The position numbers and the translations under genes were made by a program. This document shows positions 53,575-63,623 of a DNA stretch of 64,000 nt, one piece after another; positions within the stretch are counted from its first letter, which is position 1; every line of letters begins with the position of its first letter. Source of the stretch: Roseivivax jejudonensis (lineage in GTDB: Bacteria; Pseudomonadota; Alphaproteobacteria; Rhodobacterales; Rhodobacteraceae); the NCBI RefSeq assembly GCF_900172265.1, contig NZ_FWFK01000009.1:1-64000 (forward strand), in the 5' to 3' direction. The notes under the pieces were generated by a model, which worked only from the letters and a program-made list of their open reading frames with translations, did no database searches and was not told the DNA's origin.

Positions 53575-55776
53575 TCAGGCCGCCTCGACCTGCGTCTCCG
53601 GGCCGAACCGCCCGTAGAAGGTCTGGTTCTTCTCGGCCATTTCGCGCAAGAGCGCCGGGCACTCGAACCGGGCGCCGAACCTCTCGCTCAGCCGGTCGCA
53701 GGTCTCGGCCGCGAACGGCGCGCCGATGATGTCGAGCCAGGAGATCGGTCCGCCCGACCACGGCGCGAAGCCCCAGCCGAGGATCGCGCCCACGTCGCCC
53801 TCGCGGATGTCGAGAAGCACGTTCTCCTCGAGCGCCCGCACGGCCTCCAGCGCCTGCGCGAACAGGAGACGATGCTGCACCTCGATCAGGTCGGGCTGCG
53901 TCTCCGCGCGCGGGAAACGCGCGTCGAGGCCCTCCCAGAGACCCTGCCGCTTGCCCTTCTCGTCATAGGCGTAGAAGCCAGCATTGGCCTTGCGGCCGAG
54001 CCGGCCCTCGCTCTCCATCCAGAAGACGATCTCGTCGACCGCCTCGTCGGGATAGGCGTCGCCCATCGCCGCCTTGGTCGCGCGGGCGATCTTCGCGCCG
54101 AGGTCGATCGAGGTCTCGTCCACGAGCTGCAGCGGTCCCAGCGGCATGCCGACCTGCTTGGCCGCGTTCTCGATCAGCACCGGGTTCACGCCCTCGCCGA
54201 GCATCCGGATCCCCTCGTTGATGTAGGGGATGATGCAGCGATTGGCGTAGAAGAAGCGCGCGTCGTTGACGACGATCGGCGTCTTGCGGATCTGGCGCAC
54301 GAAGTCGAGCGCCTTGGCCACCGCGCGGTCGCCCGTCTCGCGCCCCTTGATGATCTCGACCAGCATCATCTTCTCGACGGGCGAGAAGAAGTGGATGCCG
54401 ATGAATTGCTCAGGCCGCTTGGACGCTTTCGCGAGGTCGCTGATCGGCAGGGTCGAGGTGTTGGTGGCGAAGATCGCATCCTCGCCCAGCACCGCCTCGA
54501 CGCGCTCGGTCATGTCGGCCTTGACCTTCGGATCCTCGAAGACGGCCTCGACGATGAGGTCGCAGCCCTTCAGGTCATCGACGGATTCGGTCGGGGTGAT
54601 GAGCCCCAGAACCTGCGCCTTCTTCTCTTCGGTCGCCTTCTTCTTCTTGATGCCCTCGTCCATGTATGACGCGGAATAGGCCTTGCCCTTCTCCGCTGCC
54701 GCCATGTCACGGTCGAGCAGGACGACCTCGATTCCCGCCTGGGCCGAGACGAGGGCGATGCCCGCGCCCATCATGCCGGCGCCGAGCACGCCCACGCGCT
54801 TGACCGTCTCGTCGGCCACGTCCGGGCGGTTCGCGCCCTTCTCGAGCGCGCCCTTGTTGATGAAGAGGGAGCGGATCATCGCACCCGAGGACGGGTTCAT
54901 CAGCACGTGCGTGAACCAGCGCGCCTCGATCTTGAGCGCGGTGTCGAACGGCACGAGCGCGCCCTCGTAGACCGCGGACAGAAGCGCCTTGGCCGCCGGG
55001 TAGACGCCCTGGGTCTTGCCGTGCACCATCGCCGAGGCGCCGACGAAGGTCATGAAGCCCGCCGGGTGATACGGCGCGCCGCCGGGCATCTTGTAGCCCT
55101 TCTGATCCCACGGCTTGACGATGTCGGCGTCGTTGGCGCTCAGCACCCATTCCTTCGCCGCGGCGAGCGGGTCGGCGACGACCTCGTCGACGAGGCCGGC
55201 CTTCTGCGCCTTGATCGGATCGCTGAGCTTGCCTTCGAGCAGGAACGGCGAGGCCGCCATCGCCCCCATCTTGCGTACGAGGCGCGTCGTGCCGCCGCCG
55301 CCGGGGAAGATGCCGACCATGATTTCCGGCAGGCCGATCTTGGCCTTCGGATCCGGCGTCACGAAGATACGGTGGCACGCCAGCGGCAGTTCGAGCCCGA
55401 TGCCGAGCGCGGTGCCGGGCAGAGCGGCCGCGATCGGCTTGCCGCCCTTCTGGGTCTTGGGATCCATCCCCGCGAGTTCGATCTTCCGCAGCACGTGGTG
55501 CAGGCCCATCACGCCGTCGAAAAGACCCCGCGCAGGCGCGTCGCCGGCGGCGTCCTTCATCGCGGCAATGGCGTTGAGGTCCATGCCGGCGGCGAAGCTG
55601 TCCTTGCCGGAGGTGATGACGATGCCCTTGACGCTCTCGTCCCCGAGCGCGTCGTCGATCAGGCCATCGAGGTGCTGTCCGGCGTCCATCGACAGCACGT
55701 TCATCGATTTTCCGGGGCAGTCCCAGGTGATCACCGCGACGCCGTCAGCGCCCTTGTCCATGGTGAAATCGGTCAT
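53575..55776 (-). CDS. fadB: Fatty-acid oxidation multifunctional protein (enoyl-CoA hydratase / 3-hydroxyacyl-CoA dehydrogenase)
   Basis: A 733-residue FadB/FadJ-type protein. The N-terminal crotonase domain has DSFAAGMDL and the catalytic glutamates in ALGIGLELPLAC and KIGLPEIMVG. The Rossmann domain starts at about 320 (KRVGVLGAGMMGAGIALVSA), with the dehydrogenase catalytic His in IGIHFFSPVEKM. The C-terminal dehydrogenase domains follow. It works with the thiolase encoded just upstream. The start is at ATG 55776. Confidence 0.94.
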   Translation of the reverse strand: MTDFTMDKGADGVAVITWDCPGKSMNVLSMDAGQHLDGLIDDALGDESVKGIVITSGKDSFAAGMDLNAIAAMKDAAGDAPARGLFDGVMGLHHVLRKIELAGMDPKTQKGGKPIAAALPGTALGIGLELPLACHRIFVTPDPKAKIGLPEIMVGIFPGGGGTTRLVRKMGAMAASPFLLEGKLSDPIKAQKAGLVDEVVADPLAAAKEWVLSANDADIVKPWDQKGYKMPGGAPYHPAGFMTFVGASAMVHGKTQGVYPAAKALLSAVYEGALVPFDTALKIEARWFTHVLMNPSSGAMIRSLFINKGALEKGANRPDVADETVKRVGVLGAGMMGAGIALVSAQAGIEVVLLDRDMAAAEKGKAYSASYMDEGIKKKKATEEKKAQVLGLITPTESVDDLKGCDLIVEAVFEDPKVKADMTERVEAVLGEDAIFATNTSTLPISDLAKASKRPEQFIGIHFFSPVEKMMLVEIIKGRETGDRAVAKALDFVRQIRKTPIVVNDARFFYANRCIIPYINEGIRMLGEGVNPVLIENAAKQVGMPLGPLQLVDETSIDLGAKIARATKAAMGDAYPDEAVDEIVFWMESEGRLGRKANAGFYAYDEKGKRQGLWEGLDARFPRAETQPDLIEVQHRLLFAQALEAVRALEENVLLDIREGDVGAILGWGFAPWSGGPISWLDIIGAPFAAETCDRLSERFGARFECPALLREMAEKNQTFYGRFGPETQVEAA

Positions 55777-55799
55777 AATCTCGGTCTCCCTCCGCGCGC

Positions 55800-57007
<1,208 letters not shown>

Positions 57008-57011
<4 letters not shown>

Positions 57012-57664
57012 GTTGCCTCCTTGGTCGGTGCGTTCGGCGGGAAGGCCCGCGGCATGAGATCGTAGGGATGCGCCCAGCCGGGCTGTTCGGACAGCCGCGC
57101 CAGCCAGGCGTCGATATGGGGCCAGTCCGCCCGGACGAAACCGAACGGTTCTGGATAATAGAGATAGCCGCAGCAGGTCAGATCGGCGTTGGTGAGCGCG
57201 TCGCCGACGATCCAGTCGCGTCCGTCGAGATGCGCGTCGAGCACGGCATAGGCGCTGCGCAGCCGGTTCGCGGTGAAGTCGATCACCGCCGTCGGGCGCT
57301 TCTCCTCGGGCAGGAAATTCATCAGGAAACGCAGCATCCCGGCCTGGGAGCTCAGCTTGTGATTGTCCCAGAATTGCCAGCGCAGGATCTCGCGCGCCTC
57401 CTCGAGCGACGCGCCGCCGAACCGCCCGGTCCGATCGCTGAGATAGGCCTGGATCACCGCCGATTGCGTGAGGTGCGTGTCGCCGTCCACGAGCACGGGC
57501 GCTTCGCCCATTGCGTTGACGTCCCGGCGGTACGCATCGCTCCGGGTTTCGCCGTTGAAAAAGTCGATGAACTCCGGCGTCCAGTCGACCCCCTGCATCG
57601 AAAGCGCGAGCGCCGCCTTGTAGGAGTGTCCGGATTCACCGAAGCAATGCAGTCGGATCGTCAT
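57008..57664 (-). CDS. Glutathione S-transferase family protein in the beta-oxidation operon
   Basis: A 218-residue GST. The N-terminal thioredoxin-like domain (HCFGESGHSYKAALALSMQG, then GEAPVLVDGDTHLTQSAVI) is followed by a helical domain with WIVGDALTNADLTCCGYL. Translational coupling with fadA (four-base overlap) links it to fatty-acid degradation; possible jobs are thioester or peroxide handling, unproven. Confidence 0.88.
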
Positions 57665-57713
57665 GCGACATCCTTTCCGTGGCGCGGGGCGGTGGCGACG
57701 GGAGCCTCCGGCT

Positions 57714-57736
57714 GGAGTATTTTCGCCAAGAAGAAG
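57714..57736 (+). repeat. Dispersed intergenic repeat, copy F
   Basis: GGAGTATTTTCGCCAAGAAG plus AAG, the same tail module as copies A and G. A short AGCC/GGCT stem lies just upstream. No plus-strand gene ends before it, unlike other copies. Confidence 0.7.
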
Positions 57737-57932
57737 CCGCGGCGCGTCGAGCTTAGGCGCCCGTTAACCCAAATCAGGCCAGTCTGGCGCCGCGGTACAG
57801 GCTGGAGAGCCGATGACCGCCCAAGGAGAAGCCTCGCCGGCCGGCCTGCATTCCGCCTCGCGGTCGGGCCCGTCGGCGAGGTGGACCGGCTGCTGCCCGC
57901 GCTGTCAGACCAGGGTTCGATGTACGGTCCGT

Positions 57933-57954
57933 CTTCTTCTTGGCGAAAATACTC
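57933..57954 (-). repeat. Dispersed intergenic repeat, copy G
   Basis: On the minus strand it reads GAGTATTTTCGCCAAGAAGA, ending AG. It lies about 110 bases downstream of the minus-strand small gene at 58062-58274 and faces copy F. Confidence 0.7.
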
Positions 57955-58061
57955 TCGCCGAAGGCATCCGAACGCCTGCGGAAAGCACGACGAGGGAGTG
58001 GAATGCTCCGGGGTGCCGCTGTCGCGGATCGACATAATCGACAGACTCCTCCATTCCTCTG

Positions 58062-58274
58062 TCACCGTTTCCGGGCATCGAGTTCCGCATTGAACAGGCG
58101 CAGCCGATGGCCCAGCGCCTCGTCGTCGGTCACGCTGTCGAAATGCTCGAACAGGAAGGACAGCGCCTCGCCCTCGTCGAGGCCGGCCTCGGCGGCGAAG
58201 CGCTTGAGGCGCCGGTAGCCGTCCTCGGTCATGGCGACCGGGAAGCGGCGGGTGAGGCGGAAACGCTTGGGCAT
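58062..58274 (-). CDS. Small ribbon-helix-helix-like protein
   Basis: A 70-residue basic protein of unrecognised family. A strand (RRFPVAMTE) is followed by two helices (DGYRRLKRFAAEAGLD and EGEALSFLFEHFDSV), which resembles a ribbon-helix-helix fold; DNA binding is inference. ATG 58274 has AGGAG upstream; a longer reading to 58325 is less likely. It follows the acyl-CoA dehydrogenase gene on the same strand by 58 bases. Confidence 0.68.
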   Translation of the reverse strand: MPKRFRLTRRFPVAMTEDGYRRLKRFAAEAGLDEGEALSFLFEHFDSVTDDEALGHRLRLFNAELDARKR

Positions 58275-58332
58275 CGGGCTCTCCTTCGGGGACGGGACCG
58301 GGCGGCGGTGCGCCGCCCGGCTCACCGTCGGA

Positions 58333-60114
58333 TCAGAAGTGCGCCGCGTCCAGTTCCATCACCGGCGCTGCGCCGCTCTCGATGCGCTTGAGATGCATGC
58401 CGGTCGCGGGCAGCTGGCGCGCCATGTAGTAGCGGCCGGTGGCGAGCTTCGCGGCGTAGAAGTCCTTGTCCGAGGCGCCTGCATCGAGCGCGGCGCGCGC
58501 GGAGACGGCCATCTTCGTCCACATCAGCCCGAGGCAGACATGCCCGAAGAGATGCATGAAGTCATAGGACCCCGACAGCGCCGCGTTGGGGTTCTTCATG
58601 CCGTTCTGCATGAAGTACATACCGGCCGTCTGGAGATCCTTCGAGGCCGCCTTGAGCGGCTCGAGGAAGTCCCGGTCGATCGACTCGTCCCGGCCCTTCA
58701 TCGCCGCGATCTCGGCCTTGATCATGTCGAAGAACGCCATGACGTGCTTGCCGCCGTCCTGCGCGAGTTTTCTGCCCACGAGGTCGAGCGCCTGCACGCC
58801 GTTGGTGCCTTCGTAGATCATGGTGATGCGCGCGTCGCGGACGAACTGTTCGAGGCCCCATTCGCGGGTGAAGCCCGAGCCGCCCAGCGTCTGTTGCGCC
58901 AGCACCGTCGTCTCGAAGCCCTTGTCGGTCAGGAAGCCCTTGATGACCGGCGTCAGGAGCGAGATCAGCCCCTCGGCATCCGCGTCTTCGTTGCGATGCG
59001 CGCGGTCGATCATCTGCGCGCCCCAGAAGACGAAGGCGCGCGCGCCCTCGACGAAGCTTTTCTGGGCCATCAGGTTCCGGCGCACGTCGGGATGCACGAT
59101 GATCGGGTCGGCCGGGCCGTCGGGATTCTTCGTGCCGGTGACATCTCGCCCCTGCAGGCGGTCCTGCGCGAAGGCGAGCGCGTTCTGGTAGGCCACCGCA
59201 CCCTGGGCGTAGCCTTGCAGGCCGACGCCGAGCCGCGCCTCGTTCATCATGGTGAACATGGCGCGCATGCCCTTGTGCAACTCGCCCACGAGGAAGCCAC
59301 GTGCGCCGTCGTAGTTCATCACGCAGGTGGCGTTGCCGTGGATGCCCATCTTCTCCTCGAGGCCGCCGCAGCTGACCGCGTTGCGGTCGCCGAGGCTGCC
59401 GTCCTCGTTCACGAGGAACTTCGGCACGATGAAGAGCGAGATGCCCTTCACGCCGTCGGGGCCGCCCGGCACCTTGGCGAGCACGAGGTGGATGATGTTC
59501 TCGGACAGGTCGTGTTCACCGGCGGAAATCCAGATCTTGGAGCCGGTGATCGCGTAGGAGCCGTCGTCCTGCGGTTCCGCCTTGGTTCGGATCAGGCCGA
59601 GATCGGTGCCGCAATGGGGCTCCGTCAGGTTCATCGTGCCCGACCAGATGCCGTCGATCATGTTCGGCAGGTAGGTCTGTTTCTGCTGCGCCGAGCCGTG
59701 GGCATGAATTGCCGAGTAGGCGCCGTGGGTCAGGCCCTGGTACATGTTGAAGGCCATATTGGAGGACACGAACATCTCGCCCACCGCGCAGTTCAGCACG
59801 TAGGGCATGCCCTGGCCGCCGTATTCGGGATCGGCGTCGAGCCCCATCCAGCCGCCGGCGCGCATCTGCTCGTAGGCATCCTTGAAGCCCTCGGGGGTGC
59901 GCACCACGCCATTCTCGAGCGTGCAGCCCTGGCGGTCGCCGACGGGATTGAGCGGGGCGAGCACGTTCTCGGACAGCTTGCCCGCTTCCTCGAGGATCGC
60001 GGCGGTGGTGTCGGCGTCGAGATCGTCGTAGCCGGGGATGTCCTGCTCGTGAATCTTGAGAACCTCGTGCAGCACGAAGCCCATGTCCTTGGTCGGCGCG
60101 TGATAGATCGGCAT
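58333..60114 (-). CDS. Acyl-CoA dehydrogenase, large C-terminal-extended type
   Basis: A 593-residue flavoenzyme. The core has [19 protein letters not shown] and [18 protein letters not shown]-type motifs for FAD and substrate. A C-terminal Acyl-CoA_dh_C-like extension of about 130 residues is present. Its class includes fatty acyl-CoA dehydrogenases and the DmdC methylmercaptopropionyl-CoA dehydrogenases of marine Rhodobacterales; sequence alone does not separate them. MerR gene upstream; fadA/fadB downstream on the same strand. Confidence 0.92.
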   Translation of the reverse strand: MPIYHAPTKDMGFVLHEVLKIHEQDIPGYDDLDADTTAAILEEAGKLSENVLAPLNPVGDRQGCTLENGVVRTPEGFKDAYEQMRAGGWMGLDADPEYGGQGMPYVLNCAVGEMFVSSNMAFNMYQGLTHGAYSAIHAHGSAQQKQTYLPNMIDGIWSGTMNLTEPHCGTDLGLIRTKAEPQDDGSYAITGSKIWISAGEHDLSENIIHLVLAKVPGGPDGVKGISLFIVPKFLVNEDGSLGDRNAVSCGGLEEKMGIHGNATCVMNYDGARGFLVGELHKGMRAMFTMMNEARLGVGLQGYAQGAVAYQNALAFAQDRLQGRDVTGTKNPDGPADPIIVHPDVRRNLMAQKSFVEGARAFVFWGAQMIDRAHRNEDADAEGLISLLTPVIKGFLTDKGFETTVLAQQTLGGSGFTREWGLEQFVRDARITMIYEGTNGVQALDLVGRKLAQDGGKHVMAFFDMIKAEIAAMKGRDESIDRDFLEPLKAASKDLQTAGMYFMQNGMKNPNAALSGSYDFMHLFGHVCLGLMWTKMAVSARAALDAGASDKDFYAAKLATGRYYMARQLPATGMHLKRIESGAAPVMELDAAHF

Positions 60115-60139
60115 GTCGGGGCTCCTCCCGTCTGGAAAC

Positions 60140-60544
60140 TTACTCGGCGGCCTTTTTCGGCTGGTTCAGCGAAGACAGCATCTTCTCGCCCCAGCGCATC
60201 TGCTCCTCGAGCTCGGCGATCGCGGTATCGAGATCGGCGCGCTGCGATTTCAGTTCCGCAAGACGCGCCTCGGCGACCTCGTAGGTCTTGGACAGCTGCG
60301 TCGCCTGTGCATCGCCCATGTGGTAGAGGTCGAGCAGCTGGCGGATTTCCTCGAGGCTGAAGCCGAAGCGCTTGCCGCGCAGGATCAGCTTGAGCCGCGC
60401 GCGGTCGCGCTTCGTGAAGAGGCGTTTCTGGCCCTGGCGGACCGGAAAGATCAGCTCCTTAGATTCATAGAAGCGCAGCGTCCGCGGCGTCACCTCGAAA
60501 GCGTCGCACATCTCGCGGATGGTCATGGTGGTGTCGTCGGTCAT
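60140..60544 (-). CDS. MerR-family regulator (first of two)
   Basis: A 134-residue MerR protein. The HTH part is [20 protein letters not shown], then the [20 protein letters not shown] wing, followed by a coiled-coil dimerisation helix. There are no Cys clusters, so metal sensing is unlikely. It resembles LiuR/PsrA-like regulators of acyl-CoA metabolism. It lies directly upstream of the acyl-CoA dehydrogenase gene, 25 bases away. Confidence 0.9.
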   Translation of the reverse strand: MTDDTTMTIREMCDAFEVTPRTLRFYESKELIFPVRQGQKRLFTKRDRARLKLILRGKRFGFSLEEIRQLLDLYHMGDAQATQLSKTYEVAEARLAELKSQRADLDTAIAELEEQMRWGEKMLSSLNQPKKAAE

Positions 60545-60620
60545 ACTTTTCCTGAGACTCTCGCTGGTGTCATCCGGCGGATGTGCGAGGTTCCGCGGCG
60601 TCTTACAACGGGGTTCGAGG

Positions 60621-60663
60621 TTGACGTAAGTTCAACGTCACGTCACTTCGCGCTTGACGTAAG
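60621..60663. promoter_or_regulatory. MerR-type operator region between the two regulator genes
   Basis: TGACGT (60622-60627) and ACGTCA (60635-60640) form a dyad with a seven-base spacer. The 10-mer TTGACGTAAG occurs twice, at 60621-60630 and 60654-60663. This is just upstream of the first MerR gene and is the likely binding site of one or both MerR proteins. No other gene lies in 60545-60812. Confidence 0.55.
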
Positions 60664-60812
60664 ATCAGCATCGGTCACGCCGGTCGCAGGGCAACTTCCT
60701 TGCGCCCGTCCGGCGGTCGCGGCCGACGCCGCGCTGCGCAAGAAAGGTGCCAAAGGGACCGGATCGCGAGACTCAGCGCGGTCGGGCCGCGACGCCTCGG
60801 CACGTGCGGGGC

Positions 60813-61184
60813 TCAGCCCGAGAGGGAGGCGGCGGTCTCGTCGCGCAGGGCCTTCAGCTCGTCCATGGCGGCGTCGAGCTGGCGGCGCTGGTCCTCGAGT
60901 TCGGACATCTGGCGGTCGGCGAGCTTGATCCATTCCCGCATCTGCGCCTCGGTGCCTTCCTTCTCGTAGATCAGCAGCCACTGGCGGATGTCCTCGAGCT
61001 GGAAGCCGAAACGGCGGCCGCGCATGATGAGCGTCATGCGCGCGATCTCGCGCGGGCCATAATAGCGCGCGCGGCCCTGACGTTCGGGCTGCAGCAGCTC
61101 GATATACTCGTAGTACCGCAACGTGCGCGGGGTCACGTCGAACTTCGCGCACATCTCCTTGAAGCTGAGGCGGGTGTCGGTCAT
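60813..61184 (-). CDS. MerR-family regulator (second of two)
   Basis: A 123-residue MerR protein, clearly paralogous to the first (SFKEMCAKFDVTPRTLRYYE, then PREIARMTLIMRGRRFGFQL). It also lacks metal-binding cysteines. The ATG at 61184 is chosen over the upstream reading, which is Arg-rich and unrelated. It may act with the neighbouring MerR on the beta-oxidation genes. Confidence 0.9.
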   Translation of the reverse strand: MTDTRLSFKEMCAKFDVTPRTLRYYEYIELLQPERQGRARYYGPREIARMTLIMRGRRFGFQLEDIRQWLLIYEKEGTEAQMREWIKLADRQMSELEDQRRQLDAAMDELKALRDETAASLSG

Positions 61185-61363
61185 CGCAGGTCCCGGGTTG
61201 CGGCTGGGGCAAAGGTAGGCGCCGCCACCACCGAGGGCAACCGCCGCGGCGCGGTCGACTTCGCCCCTGTCGCGGTGCGCGGGCCCGGTCCGTGCGCGAC
61301 GGGTTGAAGCCGGCCGCACCACGGGCGCATAAAGGCGGCGTTGACCGCAGGAGCCCAATCCCC

Positions 61364-61789
61364 ATGACCGCCGACAAGGCGCGGATCGCGCGCCAGTTCA
61401 TCGAGACGATCCCGCATGCGCAGGCGCTGGGCATGACGATCACCGAGATCGGCGACGGCTTCGCGCGGATCGAGATGCCCTACGACGCGCGGCTCGTGGG
61501 CGATCCGCAGACCGGCGTGATCCACGGCGGGGCGGTCTCGGCGCTGATGGACACCGCCGGCGGTGCCGCGGTGATGAGCCATCCGGAGGCGCCGGCCGGC
61601 ACGGCGACGATCGATCTCAGGATCGACTACATGCGCGCGGCGCAGCCCGGGCAGACCATCGTCGCGGAAGCCACCTGCTATCACATCACCCGCGCGGTCG
61701 CCTTCGTCCGCGCGACCGCGACCGACGAGGACACCGCGCGTCCCGTCGCGGCGGCGACCGGCGCCTTCACCGTGGAGCGCACGTCGTGA
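61364..61789 (+). CDS. PaaI-family (hotdog) thioesterase
   Basis: A 141-residue hotdog-fold acyl-CoA thioesterase. GVIHGGAVSALMDTAGG with the HGG motif of PaaI is at about residues 47-63. The start is at ATG 61364 after CAGGAGC. It overlaps the next thioesterase gene by four bases, so the pair may form a heteromer or be an operon of duplicates. It is divergent from the MerR genes. Confidence 0.9.
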   Translation: MTADKARIARQFIETIPHAQALGMTITEIGDGFARIEMPYDARLVGDPQTGVIHGGAVSALMDTAGGAAVMSHPEAPAGTATIDLRIDYMRAAQPGQTIVAEATCYHITRAVAFVRATATDEDTARPVAAATGAFTVERTS

Positions 61790-62295
61790 GCCGGCCCCGT
61801 CCCGAACCCGTCCAGGTGGTCAAGCAGCGCCGGGACGCCGCGCTCACTGCGCTGGCGGGCGGCGTGCCCTACATCCAGTTTCTCGGGATCCACTTCGACC
61901 GCCGCGGCGACGAGCTGACCGCCGTGCTGCCGTTCCGCGACGAACTGATCGGCAATCCGTTCCTGCCGGCGATCCACGGCGGCGTCACCGCGGCGTTCCT
62001 CGAGGTCACGGCGGTCATCTCGCTGAGCTACCTGTGGCTGTGGGAGGACGTCGAATCCGGCCGGATCGAGGTGGAGGCGCTGGAGGCCGGGCATCTGCCG
62101 CGTCTGCCCAAGACCATCGATTTCACGATCGACTACCTTCGCTCGGGCCTGCCGCGCGACGCTTATGCACGCGCGCGGATCACCCGCTCGGGCCGGCGCT
62201 ACGCCAGCGTGCAGGCCGAGGCGTGGCAGGACAACCGCGACCGGCCGATGGCCGAGGCGATGGCGCATTTCCTGATGCCGCGGCGCGAGGACTGA
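61786..62295 (+). CDS. PaaI-family (hotdog) thioesterase, GTG start
   Basis: A 169-residue hotdog protein with NPFLPAIHGGVTAAFLEVTA (HGG motif at about 65-67) and a longer middle insert than its neighbour. The GTG start overlaps the stop of the preceding gene (GTGA), indicating translational coupling. Substrate unknown. Confidence 0.88.
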   Translation: MSRPRPEPVQVVKQRRDAALTALAGGVPYIQFLGIHFDRRGDELTAVLPFRDELIGNPFLPAIHGGVTAAFLEVTAVISLSYLWLWEDVESGRIEVEALEAGHLPRLPKTIDFTIDYLRSGLPRDAYARARITRSGRRYASVQAEAWQDNRDRPMAEAMAHFLMPRRED

Positions 62296-62296
62296 G

Positions 62297-63619
62297 ATGA
62301 CCGACATCGCGGCGCCGCGCGATGTGACCCATGCGCGCGTCCTGCGGATCGCGCTGCCGATCGTGCTGTCGAACGCGACGATCCCGATCCTCGGCGCGGT
62401 CGACACGGCGGTCGTCGGACAGATGGGACAGGCCGCCCCGATCGGCGCGGTGGGCGTCGGCGCGGTAATCCTCTCGGCGATCTACTGGGTGTTCGGCTTC
62501 CTTCGGATGGGGACCACGGGCCTCGCGGCGCAGGCCGAGGGCGAGGGCAACCGCGCCGAGGTCGCGGCGATCCTGACACGGGTCCTGATCATCGGGCTGG
62601 GCGGCGGCGCGGCGGTGATCGTCGTGCAGCCGCTGCTCTTCGCCGGGGCGTTCCTGATCTCGCCGGCGTCGGCGGAGGTGGAGGCGCTGGCGCGCAGCTA
62701 CATGGGAATCCGGATCTGGTCGGCGCCTGCGGCCATCGCGATTTACGGGATCATCGGCTGGCTCATCGCGCGCGAGCGCACCGCGGCCGTCCTGGTGCTG
62801 CAGGTCTGGATGAACGGGGTGAACGTGATCCTCGATCTGTGGTTCGTGCTCGGGCTCGGGTGGGGCGTCGACGGCGTGGCGTTCGCGACATTCCTGGCCG
62901 AGTGGTCGGGGCTGGCGATGGGGCTCTGGCTCTGCCGCGCGGCGTTCCGCGCGCCCGGATGGCGCGACCGCGCTCGCGTGCTCGACCGCGCAAAGCTGGT
63001 CCGGATGGCGAAGGTCAACTCCGACATCCTGGTCCGGTCGCTGCTGCTGCAGTCGATCTTCCTGTCCTTTATTCTCATCGCGTCGGATTTCGGCGACGTG
63101 ACGCTCGCCGCGACGCAAGTGCTCGTGCAGTTCCTGCAGATCACCGCGCACGGCCTCGACGGTTTCGCCTTCGCGGCCGAGGCGATGGTGGGGCAGGCGC
63201 TTGGCGCGCGGGCGGTTGCCACGGTCCGACGCGCGGCGCTGTTGTCGTCTCTCTGGGGGCTCGTGCTCTGCGGTCTTTTGTCCGCGAGCTTCTGGGCCAT
63301 CGGGCCGTGGCTGATCGATGTCATGGCGGACGTGCCCGAGGTGCAGGCAGAAGGACGCGTCTACCTGCCGTGGATCGTGGCGGTGCCGGTGATGGGCCTC
63401 GCCGCTTGGATGCTCGACGGTGTCTTCATCGGCGCGACGCGGACAGCCGACATGCGCAACATGATGATCCTGTCGGCGGCCGGCTACTACGCGGCGCTCC
63501 TCGTGCTGGTCCCGGCCTTCGGCATGCACGGGCTCTGGGCGGCGATGCACGCGTCGTTCGTCCTTCGCGCACTGACGCTCTGGGCACGCTACCCGGCGCT
63601 AGAGCGCGCAGCGGCCTGA
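62297..63619 (+). CDS. MATE-family efflux transporter (DinF-like)
   Basis: A 440-residue MATE protein with about 12 membrane segments. LPIVLSNATIPILGAVDTAVVG at the start is typical of the DinF branch, and the internal duplication shows in SFILIASDFGDVTLAATQVL and later. The transported compound is unknown. It begins one base after the thioesterase gene and may be co-transcribed. Confidence 0.92.
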   Translation: MTDIAAPRDVTHARVLRIALPIVLSNATIPILGAVDTAVVGQMGQAAPIGAVGVGAVILSAIYWVFGFLRMGTTGLAAQAEGEGNRAEVAAILTRVLIIGLGGGAAVIVVQPLLFAGAFLISPASAEVEALARSYMGIRIWSAPAAIAIYGIIGWLIARERTAAVLVLQVWMNGVNVILDLWFVLGLGWGVDGVAFATFLAEWSGLAMGLWLCRAAFRAPGWRDRARVLDRAKLVRMAKVNSDILVRSLLLQSIFLSFILIASDFGDVTLAATQVLVQFLQITAHGLDGFAFAAEAMVGQALGARAVATVRRAALLSSLWGLVLCGLLSASFWAIGPWLIDVMADVPEVQAEGRVYLPWIVAVPVMGLAAWMLDGVFIGATRTADMRNMMILSAAGYYAALLVLVPAFGMHGLWAAMHASFVLRALTLWARYPALERAAA

Positions 63620-63623
63620 GCGG

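Larger units (their letters stand above)
57665..58061. other. 397-base gap with two inverted repeat copies
   Basis: This gap holds repeat copies F and G facing each other, about 200 bases apart. Between them, short plus-strand readings (57813-58037) switch frame and contain a protein-like piece (AFRLAVGPVGEVDRLLPAL), which might be a decayed gene end. I do not call a gene here. Confidence 0.4.

Noticed and set aside
57813-58037. A 74-residue plus-strand ORF between repeat copies F and G
   Set aside because: It has no SD, overlaps a repeat copy and is not protein-like in this frame. The protein-like piece is in another frame, so at most this is a relic.
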